From NCBI RefSeq assembly GCF_009834545.1, contig NZ_CP019427.1, forward strand, positions 3,416,001 through 3,480,000: DNA of 64,000 nt. The letters are read 5' to 3'. Source of the stretch: Pseudomonas sp. S04. GTDB lineage: Bacteria > Pseudomonadota > Gammaproteobacteria > Pseudomonadales > Pseudomonadaceae. A program made the position numbers and the translations under genes. The notes beneath the pieces are model-generated. The model was not told the DNA's origin and searched no databases. It was given only the letters and a program-made list of their open reading frames with translations. This document shows positions 36,432 through 44,278 of this stretch, in pieces. Within the stretch, counting starts at the first letter, position 1, and each line of letters starts with the position of its first letter.

Positions 36432-36488
36432 GTCATATTGACTGCACACCATTCAGGTCATAACGACCACACCGCACGTCATAATGAC
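36432..36488. promoter_or_regulatory. Three NorR-type operators upstream of nnrS
   Basis: GTCATATTGAC (36432-36442), GTCATAACGAC (36457-36467) and GTCATAATGAC (36478-36488) each fit the known NorR pattern GT-N7-AC with an AT-rich centre. Three such sites upstream of a sigma-54 promoter is the layout known for norVW. Lies in the 358-bp gap between nnrS and the FecI gene of locus 2, which holds no gene I can see. Confidence 0.62.
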
Positions 36489-36547
36489 TACTTGAACCGG
36501 CTGCCTGGACGAATTTACCGTCGGCCGCAGCAATCAAGTGCCTAAAA

Positions 36548-36566
36548 GCAAACCAATATCATTTGC
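36548..36566 (+). promoter_or_regulatory. Weak Fur-box-like sequence before FecI locus 2
   Basis: GCAAACCAATATCATTTGC is a partial palindrome matching 11 of 19 Fur consensus positions, mostly in the right half. Included only because the same place upstream of the other FecI genes holds better matches. Confidence 0.3.
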
Positions 36567-36650
36567 ACCCTGACACACCTTTTGTTTTAATCGCGACCAA
36601 TTCCCATTTGCACCTCTGGTGCCATCACGCCGTATGGAAATGCGCTCTTT

Positions 36651-37175
36651 ATGATGGTCGTCGAAACCTCACTCGTGCAGAACCTCTACACCAGCCACCA
36701 TCGCTGGTTGTACGAGCTGCTGCGTCGTCGCCTGAGCAACGCCTTCGATGCCGCGGACCTGGCCCACGACACCTTCATCCGAGTCCTCAAGCGCCCGCAG
36801 GAGTTCCAGGGCGAAGTCCATGAGCGCTCCTACCTGGCGACCATCGCCCGTGGCCTGTGCATTGATCACTGGCGCCGCCGACAACTGGAACAGGCCTGGC
36901 TGCAGGCACTGAGCGAACGCCCCCAGGCCGTGCAACCCTCTCCCGAGCAACGGGCGATCATCGTCGAAACCCTGCACGAAGTGGACGCCATGTTGCAGCG
37001 CCTGCCGCAGCGGGTCAGCGACGCGTTCATCCTCGCGCAACTGCACGGCATGCCCTACAAAGCCATTGGCCTGGAGATCGGCGTGTCCGAGCGTATGGTC
37101 AAGAAGTACCTGGCCCAGGCCCTGATGCACTGCGCCATTCTCGAGGCCGAACTCGACGGCCTGCTGATCGAGTAA
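36651..37175 (+). CDS. FecI-like ECF sigma factor, locus 2
   Basis: 174 residues starting MMVVETSLVQNLYTSHHRWL (two adjacent ATGs; either may be used, and the ribosome site is weak). Region 2: LLRRRLSNAFDAADLAHDTFIRVLKRPQ; region 4: LAQLHGMPYKAIGLEIGVSERMVKKYLAQALMHC. It should activate the receptor gene downstream when freed from the FecR encoded 6 nt later. Confidence 0.92.
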   Translation: MMVVETSLVQNLYTSHHRWLYELLRRRLSNAFDAADLAHDTFIRVLKRPQEFQGEVHERSYLATIARGLCIDHWRRRQLEQAWLQALSERPQAVQPSPEQRAIIVETLHEVDAMLQRLPQRVSDAFILAQLHGMPYKAIGLEIGVSERMVKKYLAQALMHCAILEAELDGLLIE

Positions 37176-37181
37176 CCGCCC

Positions 37182-38174
37182 TTGCCCACCCCTGCCTTGA
37201 ACAAACTCAGTCACGCCAGCCTGCAACAAGCGGCCCATTGGTACGTGCAACTCAACGACCAACAGGTCGGCGAGCAGGAGCGCCTGCGCTGGCAAGCCTG
37301 GCTGGCCCAGAGCGGCGAGCATCAGGATGCCTGGCGGTATGTGCAGCGGGTCGGCGAGCGCTTTGCGCCACTGCAGGGCGACACCGATACCCAAGCGGCG
37401 AGCAAGGTCTTGCGCGGTTCCGGACGCACCAGCGTCACGCGGCGCCAGACCCTCAAGTCGTTGTTGATCCTGACCTCGGGCAGCCTGCTGGGCTTCGGTG
37501 CCTGGCGCCAGACCTCGCTGCCCGCCACCCTGGAGCGCTGGACCGCCGACCTCTCCACCGGCACCGGTGAAATACGCGAAACCCGGCTCAGCGATGGCAG
37601 CCAGGTCTGGCTCAACGCCTTGAGCGCGCTGGATGTACGCTTCGACAGCCACCAGCGGCTGCTCAACCTGCGACTCGGCGAAATCCTGATCGACACCGCC
37701 AAGGACGCCCTCAGGCCGTTGCGTGTGCACACCGACCAAGGCCTGCTACACGCCCTGGGTACACGCTTCAGTGTGCGCCAGGGCCAGGGCCAGGATCGGA
37801 CCTTGCTCAGCGTGTTCGAAGGTGCGGTCCAGGTGCGCCTGGCCAACGCCCAGGTGCAGGTGGTGCCCGCTGGCCGACAAATGGCCTTCAGCCAGGATCG
37901 CTTCGAGCCTCAACACCCGGTCTCCCCCGCACGCGAAGCCTGGCGCCGTGGCGTGCTGCTGGCGGACAACCTGCCCCTGGGCCAGTTGCTCGAAGAACTG
38001 AGCCGCTACCGCCACGGCCATCTGGCCTGCGACCCGGCCGTCGCGCAGATGCCGGTGATGGGCTCCTTCCCGCTCAAGGACACCGACCAGGCCCTGCGCC
38101 TGCTGGCCGCCGCGCTGCCAATCGCGGTGGAAAAGCCCATGCCGTGGTGGGTCAACGTCAACGCCAGAAGCTAA
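37182..38174 (+). CDS. FecR-family sigma regulator, locus 2
   Basis: 330 residues read from TTG 37182; there is no ATG or GTG that preserves the family N-terminus, and a second TTG at 37197 is possible. N-terminal HWYVQLNDQQVGEQERLRWQAWL binds sigma; a membrane segment lies near residues 90-105 (LKSLLILTSGSLLGFGAW); the periplasmic FecR domain contains GEIRETRLSDGSQVWLNALSALDV, and the C-terminus is STN-like. Partner of the flanking sigma factor and receptor. Confidence 0.9.
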   Translation: MPTPALNKLSHASLQQAAHWYVQLNDQQVGEQERLRWQAWLAQSGEHQDAWRYVQRVGERFAPLQGDTDTQAASKVLRGSGRTSVTRRQTLKSLLILTSGSLLGFGAWRQTSLPATLERWTADLSTGTGEIRETRLSDGSQVWLNALSALDVRFDSHQRLLNLRLGEILIDTAKDALRPLRVHTDQGLLHALGTRFSVRQGQGQDRTLLSVFEGAVQVRLANAQVQVVPAGRQMAFSQDRFEPQHPVSPAREAWRRGVLLADNLPLGQLLEELSRYRHGHLACDPAVAQMPVMGSFPLKDTDQALRLLAAALPIAVEKPMPWWVNVNARS

Positions 38175-38224
38175 AGATCAATCAATTACGAATTATTTTG
38201 ATTCGCGGTTCCCTTTTGCGTTTT

Positions 38225-38231
38225 TCGTTCG
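38225..38231 (+). promoter_or_regulatory. Candidate FecI-type promoter element before receptor 2
   Basis: TCGTTCG 56 nt upstream of the receptor ATG, the same heptamer at nearly the same place as in receptor loci 1 and 4. The surrounding 112-bp fecR-receptor gap is AT-rich. Confidence 0.35.
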
Positions 38232-38286
38232 GATAACCCTGCACAAGTACTTCAATTGCCGATCGACTCGATCCAAAGGGACCCCC

Positions 38287-40767
38287 ATGCCGCACCACGT
38301 CGCTGCCCGTTTTCGATTTGCCTTGCGCCCCCTGGCGCTGGCCCTGCCGGCCGCTCTGCTGAGCCTTGCCCCGGCAGTCGCCCATGCCGCTGAAACCGCC
38401 GCCAGCGAACAGTCCAGCAGCAAGCGCCAATACAGCATCGCCAGTGGCTCGCTGGTCGCGGCCCTGAACAGCTACGCCGAGCAAAGTGGGGTGTTCCTCG
38501 CCGGGCACAACGACCTGGCCAGCGGCAAGCGCAGCCCGGGCCTCAAAGGTAACTTCAGCGCAACCGAAGCCCTGCAGCGCTTGCTGCAAGGCAGTGGCCT
38601 GCAGGCCCAGGCCCTGGACAATGGCGGCTACATCCTGCAAGCAGCCCCCAAGGGTGACGGCACCCTGGAACTGGGCGCCACCACCATCTCCGGCCAGGGC
38701 CTGGGCGCGACCACCGAAGATACGCACTCCTACACCACCGGCTCGACCGCCACCGCCACCGGACTGCCGCTGTCGCTGCGCGAAACCCCGCAATCGGTGA
38801 CCGTGATCACCCGCCAGCAAATGGACGACCGTGGCGCCCAGAGCGTCGGCGATGTGTTGCGCAATACCCCAGGCATCAGCCAACAGGCCTACGACAGCGA
38901 CCGCATGGAGTTTTCCTCCCGCGGCTTTGCCATCACCAACTACCAGTACGATGGCATCAACCGTCCCTACGACGGCGTCTACGGTGAAGCGGCGACCAAC
39001 GTCGACGCCGCCACCCTGGACCGCATCGAAGTGGTCAAGGGCGCAACCGGCCTGATGACCGGCTCCGGCGACCCCTCCGCCACCGTCAACCTGGTCCGCA
39101 AGAAGCCGACCAAGGAATTCAAGGCCTCGGTCAGCGGCACGGCCGGCTCCTGGGACGCCTACCGCACCGAGGGTGATATCTCCGGCCCGCTGAACGACAG
39201 CGGTAGCGTGCGCGGGCGCTTTGTCGGCGCCTATCAGGACAAGAACTCCTACCTGGACCACTACAGCCAGAAAAAGGACCTGTTCTACGGCATCCTCGAA
39301 GCCGACCTGACCCCCGACACCCTGCTGACCTTCGGCATCGACAAGTCCAGCGTGACCCCGCGTGGCACCTCGTGGACCGGTAACCCGACCTACTTCGCCG
39401 ACGGCGGCCGCACCGACTTCCCACGGCACTTCAACCCGGGTGCCGACTGGAGCCGTCGCGACTTCGACGACATCACCTACTTCACCTCCCTGGAACAGGC
39501 CCTGGCCAACGACTGGACGTTCAAGGTCAGCCTCGACCAGAAAACCACCGACCACGACACCCGCCTGGCCTCGGCCAGCGGCGGCAGCCCGGACCGTGCC
39601 ACCGGTGAAGGCATGTTCCTGTACTGGGGTCGTTGGGAAGGTCACCGCGTGCAGAACACCGCCGACGCCAACGTCTCGGGGCCGTTTACCCTGGGCGGGC
39701 GTGAACACGACCTGGTGGCCGGCGTGATGACCTCGCACTCGCGCCAGACCGGCTCGACCTTCGACACCAGTGCCTTCAGCCAGGTGCCGGGCAGCATTTA
39801 TGACTGGGACGGCGACCTGCCGTACCAGGAGTTCCCGAAAAACGGCAAGTACGAGCGCACCCAAAGCCAGAACGGCATGTACCTGGCTACCCGTCTGCGT
39901 CCTACCGATAACCTGTCGTTCATCCTCGGCAGTCGCGTAAGCACCTTCAAGTACAACGAAGACTATTCCTACACCCAAAGCGCGGGCCTTGACGACACCC
40001 ACGCCAGCTACAAGGAACACGGGGTCGTCACCCCCTACGCCGGGGTCGTGTATGACCTCAACGATACTTACTCGCTCTACGCCAGCTACACCTCGATCTA
40101 CCAACCGCAGACCTACAAGGACATCGACGGCAAGACCCTGGCACCGGTCGAAGGCGACAGCTACGAAACCGGGATCAAGGCCGCCTACCTGGACGGCACG
40201 CTGAACGCCAGCCTGGCCCTGTTCCGCATCGAACAGGACAACGTCGCCGAGTCGATCGGCACCAACCCGGTCACCAACGAAGGCATCTACAAGGCCATCG
40301 ACGGCGCGACCACCCAGGGCATCGAGCTGGAGCTGGCCGGTGAGTTGCAAGAAGGCTGGAACCTGATGGCCGGCTACACCTATGCCCGCACCCGTGACCA
40401 GGATGAGCAACGGATCTTTGGTTATCCGCTGACCACCTCCAAGCCGGAGCACGTGTTCCGCACGTTCACCTCCTACCGTCTGCCGGGCGCACTGGACAAG
40501 GTCACCGTCGGCGGCGGCGTCAGTTGGCAGAGCTCGTTCTACGGCAACATCTACAGCTCAAGCGTGGGTGACTACACCCGGATCAAGCAAGGCGGCTACT
40601 CCCTGGTCGACCTGATGACCCGCTACCAGTTCAACGAGCACCTGAGCTTCACCGCCAATGCCAACAACGTCTTCGACAAGAAGTACCTGTCAGGCCTGGG
40701 TAACTTCGACACCACCTACTACGGCGAGCCACGCAACCTGATGCTCACCACCAAGTGGGACTTCTAA
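38287..40767 (+). CDS. TonB-dependent siderophore receptor with STN domain, locus 2
   Basis: 826 residues. Signal peptide ending near VAHAAE; STN domain (QYSIASGSLVAALNSYAEQSG...KGNFSATEALQRLL, about residues 42-120); plug with SLRETPQSVTVITRQQMDDRG and RIEVVKGATGLMTGSGDPSATVNLVRKK; barrel ending LMLTTKWDF. The plug motif with GSGDPSATVNL is shared by pyoverdine/pseudobactin-type receptors (FpvA, PupB), so a hydroxamate-type ferric siderophore is the best guess. It signals through the FecR encoded upstream. A strong hairpin terminator follows. Confidence 0.93.
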   Translation: MPHHVAARFRFALRPLALALPAALLSLAPAVAHAAETAASEQSSSKRQYSIASGSLVAALNSYAEQSGVFLAGHNDLASGKRSPGLKGNFSATEALQRLLQGSGLQAQALDNGGYILQAAPKGDGTLELGATTISGQGLGATTEDTHSYTTGSTATATGLPLSLRETPQSVTVITRQQMDDRGAQSVGDVLRNTPGISQQAYDSDRMEFSSRGFAITNYQYDGINRPYDGVYGEAATNVDAATLDRIEVVKGATGLMTGSGDPSATVNLVRKKPTKEFKASVSGTAGSWDAYRTEGDISGPLNDSGSVRGRFVGAYQDKNSYLDHYSQKKDLFYGILEADLTPDTLLTFGIDKSSVTPRGTSWTGNPTYFADGGRTDFPRHFNPGADWSRRDFDDITYFTSLEQALANDWTFKVSLDQKTTDHDTRLASASGGSPDRATGEGMFLYWGRWEGHRVQNTADANVSGPFTLGGREHDLVAGVMTSHSRQTGSTFDTSAFSQVPGSIYDWDGDLPYQEFPKNGKYERTQSQNGMYLATRLRPTDNLSFILGSRVSTFKYNEDYSYTQSAGLDDTHASYKEHGVVTPYAGVVYDLNDTYSLYASYTSIYQPQTYKDIDGKTLAPVEGDSYETGIKAAYLDGTLNASLALFRIEQDNVAESIGTNPVTNEGIYKAIDGATTQGIELELAGELQEGWNLMAGYTYARTRDQDEQRIFGYPLTTSKPEHVFRTFTSYRLPGALDKVTVGGGVSWQSSFYGNIYSSSVGDYTRIKQGGYSLVDLMTRYQFNEHLSFTANANNVFDKKYLSGLGNFDTTYYGEPRNLMLTTKWDF

Positions 40768-40778
40768 ACCTGTGACAC

Positions 40779-40816
40779 CCGCACGCTGCCCGCTCCCCGG
40801 GCAGCGTGCGGTTTCC
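40779..40816 (+). terminator. Intrinsic terminator of receptor 2
   Basis: CCGCACGCTGCCCG-ctccc-CGGGCAGCGTGCGG, a perfect 14-bp stem followed by TTTCC. Confidence 0.8.
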
Positions 40817-40916
40817 CCCGCCTGACTACCGACAATCGTCATCCCCCCACAACCACGAGCCTTTGCCGTTGCGAGCCATTACACTGGCCCACCGGACTGT
40901 CAAAGGACGTTGACCG

Positions 40917-41750
40917 ATGAAGCACGCCATCACCAAAGATGCCGACAAAGCCCCGCGCTTCTGGCGTGATGCGGCCCTGCCCTTCATCGAGGCCCGCGCC
41001 ATCGCGAATGGCCGCGAAGTCTGCTACGCCCGCCATTCCCACGAACACTTTTCGATCGGCGCAATCACTGCCGGACGCAGCACCTACGTGCATGAACAGG
41101 GGTCCTGGCAAGTGGCGACCGGCACCGTGGTCCTGATGAATCCTGGCGACGTGCACGCCTGCAATCCCATCGACGATCAACCCTGGTCGTACCTCATGTT
41201 GTATGTCGACACGCCCTGGCTGACTGACCTGCAGCATCAGTTGGGCTTTGCTGCCGAGCTGGATTTTCGTCGGTTCGCCTGCGCCCATACCGCCGACCAC
41301 GCGCTGTTCGATGGCCTTACCCAGCTGTATGAACTGTTGCTCGATGCCCAGGCCTCCACCCTGCAGAAGCACAGCGCCACGGTGGCGTTTTTCACCGAGG
41401 TGCAGATCCGTCTCAACCCGGCCCAGGTCATGCTCGATGAGCCCAACAGCAAGCTCGAACGGGCTGCCGAATACATCCGCGAACACTGCACCCAGGCGCT
41501 CAAGCTCGATGACATCTGCGCGGCCGCCGAGCTTTCGGCCTCGTACCTGATCCGCGCGTTCAAGCAGCAGTACGGCATGACGCCCCATGCGTACCTGGTC
41601 AACCGCCGCATCCAGTTCGCCCGCCAGCAATTGCGCCAGGGTAGGCTGATCGCCGACGTGGCGCTGGACGCCGGGTTTGCCGACCAGGCGCATTTCCAGC
41701 GGGCGTTCAAACAGCACCTGGCCGCGACACCCGGGCAGTATCGCGGCTGA
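40917..41750 (+). CDS. AraC-family transcriptional regulator
   Basis: 277 residues. N-terminal cupin-like ligand-binding region (YARHSHEHFSIGAITAGRSTYVHEQGSW...LMNPGDVHACNPIDD) and two C-terminal helix-turn-helix units (LDDICAAAELSASYLIRAFKQQYGMTPHAYLVNRR and IADVALDAGFADQAHFQRAFKQHL). This subgroup commonly controls a neighbouring LysE exporter, and a LysE gene converges on it 3 bp away, so they probably form a regulator/exporter pair. Confidence 0.9.
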   Translation: MKHAITKDADKAPRFWRDAALPFIEARAIANGREVCYARHSHEHFSIGAITAGRSTYVHEQGSWQVATGTVVLMNPGDVHACNPIDDQPWSYLMLYVDTPWLTDLQHQLGFAAELDFRRFACAHTADHALFDGLTQLYELLLDAQASTLQKHSATVAFFTEVQIRLNPAQVMLDEPNSKLERAAEYIREHCTQALKLDDICAAAELSASYLIRAFKQQYGMTPHAYLVNRRIQFARQQLRQGRLIADVALDAGFADQAHFQRAFKQHLAATPGQYRG

Positions 41751-41753
41751 CCC

Positions 41754-42341
41754 TCAGGGCAACAGCAGGTAGCCGGCACTCACCGCCAACAGCAACGCCA
41801 TCACCCGATTGAACAGGCGCAGGCCTCCAGCGTTGCTCAAGTACTGGCGCAGGAACGTCCCGGCATAGGCCCAACAGGCCACCGACAGATAGCACACCAC
41901 CAGGTACACCGCGGCAAACTGCCAGACCAGTCGCGTATCGCCGTCCGCGACAAACGCCCCCATCCCCGCGACACAGGCCAGCCACGCCTTGGGGTTGAGC
42001 CATTGCATCAAGGCGCCGTAGAACAGGGTTGGCGCCTGTGCGGCATCGGCGGTGCCCAGGCGTCCGTCATCGGTGGCAAGCTTGCAGGCCATGAACAACA
42101 GGAATGCCACCCCGGCCAGTTGCACCACCCGGGTTAACCCCGGCCAGAGTTTGAGCAGCTCATGCAGCCCCAACCCCATCAACACCAGCAACAGCACAAA
42201 GCCCAAAGTGGCACCCAGCACATGCCGCTGACTGGCACGAAAGCCATACTGCGCACCCGAACTCAAGGCCACGATATTCACCGGCCCCGGCGTGATAGAC
42301 GCAGCCAGCGCAAACGCGGCCATGGACATAATCAGACTCAT
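41754..42341 (-). CDS. LysE/RhtB-family exporter
   Basis: 195 residues from ATG 42339-42341, preceded by GGAG. Signature AFALAASITPGPVNIVALSSGAQYG at the N-terminus and LMQWLNPKAWLACVAGMGAF in the middle; six hydrophobic helices. Exports amino acids or related metabolites through the inner membrane. Convergent with an AraC regulator that likely responds to the same compound. Longer in-frame starts extend into sequence with no similarity to the family. Confidence 0.88.
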   Translation of the reverse strand: MSLIMSMAAFALAASITPGPVNIVALSSGAQYGFRASQRHVLGATLGFVLLLVLMGLGLHELLKLWPGLTRVVQLAGVAFLLFMACKLATDDGRLGTADAAQAPTLFYGALMQWLNPKAWLACVAGMGAFVADGDTRLVWQFAAVYLVVCYLSVACWAYAGTFLRQYLSNAGGLRLFNRVMALLLAVSAGYLLLP

Positions 42342-42533
42342 TGCACTTTTCTCCAGCAACTGGGGAACATCCCTGGGTGCAAGGTAAAAGCCCGGCCAAC
42401 GCCTGTATTGAAGAAAAACACCCAACCACTCACCCACCGAGAAATTGGTTGCGGGCCCATAGGGAACAGAACCCGGGTAGCTGCGCGCTGTCACTAACTG
42501 TATGGGGATATGTCACACGAAGGAGGGCCACCC

Positions 42534-42818
42534 ATGGTGACTCACTACAAGACCGCCGGGCACCTTGCCTGCGGTCATCACGGCAAGAACCTGGTTTCCA
42601 CCACCGAGTTCGCCCGGGTCAAATGCCGCAGCTGCCGCAACACCGATGCATTCAAGGACGCCCGCAGAGAAGCGCGCAACGCCGCCCGCCGCGCCGCCCG
42701 CAAGGCCAAGGTGGCCCATGCCGCCCTCGACTGGCGCGCCGCCTGGCTGCAACGCCTGAGCGACCTGCCCGGCCGCCAACGCCTGCCACGGGGATTCAGC
42801 GGCCAGCCGTTCGTTTGA
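42534..42818 (+). CDS. Small basic protein with a cysteine/histidine pair motif, function unknown
   Basis: 94 residues from ATG 42534, which has AAGGAGG 7 nt upstream (a perfect ribosome site); ATG 42510 is less likely. The N-terminal half has HLACGHHGKN...VKCRSCRN, a CxHH...CxxC arrangement that could hold one zinc ion. The C-terminal half is a very basic, alanine-rich helix (ARREARNAARRAARKAKV) and ends LPRGFSGQPFV. The combination suggests nucleic-acid or ribosome binding, but this is inference. No recognised family. Stands alone before the REP array. Confidence 0.72.
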   Translation: MVTHYKTAGHLACGHHGKNLVSTTEFARVKCRSCRNTDAFKDARREARNAARRAARKAKVAHAALDWRAAWLQRLSDLPGRQRLPRGFSGQPFV

Positions 42819-42838
42819 CGCGCTGCGTCATCGTTGAC

Positions 42839-44142
42839 GAGCATCGCGAGCAGGCTCGCTCCTACGGTGATTTCGGCTGCACGCAGATTGCGCATACACC
42901 CACCAAACCTGTGGGAGCGGGCTTGCCCGCGATGGCGGAGTGTCAGGCGCCATATAGGTTGGCTGTACCGGCCTGATCGCGAGCAAGCTCGCTCCTACAG
43001 TGATTTCAACTGCCCGCAGATTGCGCATACACCCACAAAACCTGTGGGAGCGGGCTTGCCCGCGATGGCGGTGTGTCAGGCGCCATATAGGTTGGCCGTA
43101 CCGGCCTGATCGCGGGCAAGCCCGCTCCTACAGTGATTTCGGCTGCACGCAGATCCCGCATACACCCACAAAACCTGTGGGAGCGGGCTTGCCCGCGATG
43201 GCGGTGTGTCAGGCGCCATATAGGTTGGCTGTACCGGCCTGATCGCGAGCAAGCTCGCTCCTACAGTGATTTCGGCTGCTCGCAGATTGCGCATACACCC
43301 ACAAAACCTGTGGGAGCGGGCTTGCCCGCGATGGCGGTGTGTCAGGCGCCATATAGGTTGGCCGTACCGGCCTGATCGCGGGCAAGCCCGCTCCTACAGT
43401 GATTTCGGCTGCACGCAGATCCCGCATACACCCACAAAACCTGTGGGAGCGGGCTTGCCCGCGATGGCGGTGTGTCAGGCGCCATAGATGTCGCCTGTGC
43501 TGGCCTGATCGCGGGCAAGCCCGCTCCTACAGTGATTTCGGCTGCTCGCAGATTGCGCATACACCCACAAAACCTGTGGGAGCGGGCTTGCCCGCGATGG
43601 CGGTGTGTCAGGCGCCATAGATGTCGCCTGTGCTGGCCTGATCGCGGGCAAGCCCGCTCCTACAGTGATTTCGGCTGCACGCAGATCCCGCATACACCCA
43701 CAAAACCTGTGGGAGCGGGCTTGCCCGCGATGGCGGTGTGTCAGGCGCCATATAGGTTGGCTGTACCGGCCTGATCGCGGGCAAGCCCGGTCCTACAGTG
43801 ATTTCGGCTGCACGCAGATTGCGCATTCACCCACAAAACCTGTGGGAGCGGGCTTGCCCGCGATGGCGGTGTGTCAGGCGCCATATAGGTTGGCTGTACC
43901 GGCCTGATCGCGGGCAAGCCCGCTCCTACAGTGATTTCGGCTGCACGCAGATCCCGCATACACCCACAAAACCTGTGGGAGCGGGCTTGCCCGCGATGGC
44001 GGTGTGTCAGGCGCCATATAGGTTGGCTGTACCGGCCTGATCGCGAGCAAGCTCGCTCCTACAGTGATTTCGGCTGCTCGCAGATTGCGCATACACCCAC
44101 AAAGCCTGCTCGCGATGGCGGAGTGTCAGGCGCCACCGTTGT
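42839..44142. repeat. REP array: nine 133-bp tandem units plus flanks
   Basis: Units begin with CCTGTGGGAGCGGGCTTGCC at 42908 and then every 133 bp exactly (43041, 43174, 43307, 43440, 43573, 43706, 43839, 43972), with a truncated tenth at 44105 and a leading half-unit at 42845. Each unit holds two inverted REP hairpins around a spacer of about 50 bp. Adjacent units alternate between two tail types, CAGATTGCGCAT and CAGATCCCGCAT, so the true period is 266 bp. No gene is credible inside; a unit length not divisible by three makes the short frames artefacts. Confidence 0.95.
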
Positions 44143-44278
44143 TGCCAGTACCCTCCCCGTCAAATCCCAGTGCACTGGCTGACAAGCCAGCCACCCGCGC
44201 GTCGGCGTAGCTTGGTGGCGTGGGCGAACGACGCGATATGCGCTCCAACCTCAATAACAACAAGACCCCTGGTGACCC

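Noticed and set aside
36432..36488. Anr/Dnr (FNR-type) boxes upstream of nnrS
   Set aside because: The sites lack TTGAT-N4-ATCAA; they fit GT-N7-AC much better.
36489..36650. Rightward sigma-54 promoter for the FecI gene of locus 2
   Set aside because: No TGGC-N7-9-GC element found in that direction, and FecI genes are normally sigma-70/Fur controlled.
42839..44142. Possible CRISPR array because of regular repeats
   Set aside because: Repeats are far too long, spacers are also repeated, each unit is two inverted REP hairpins, and there are no cas genes.
42828..44182. A ladder of 70-100 codon frames on both strands
   Set aside because: They are translations of the 133-bp REP units; unit length is not a multiple of three and there are no ribosome sites.
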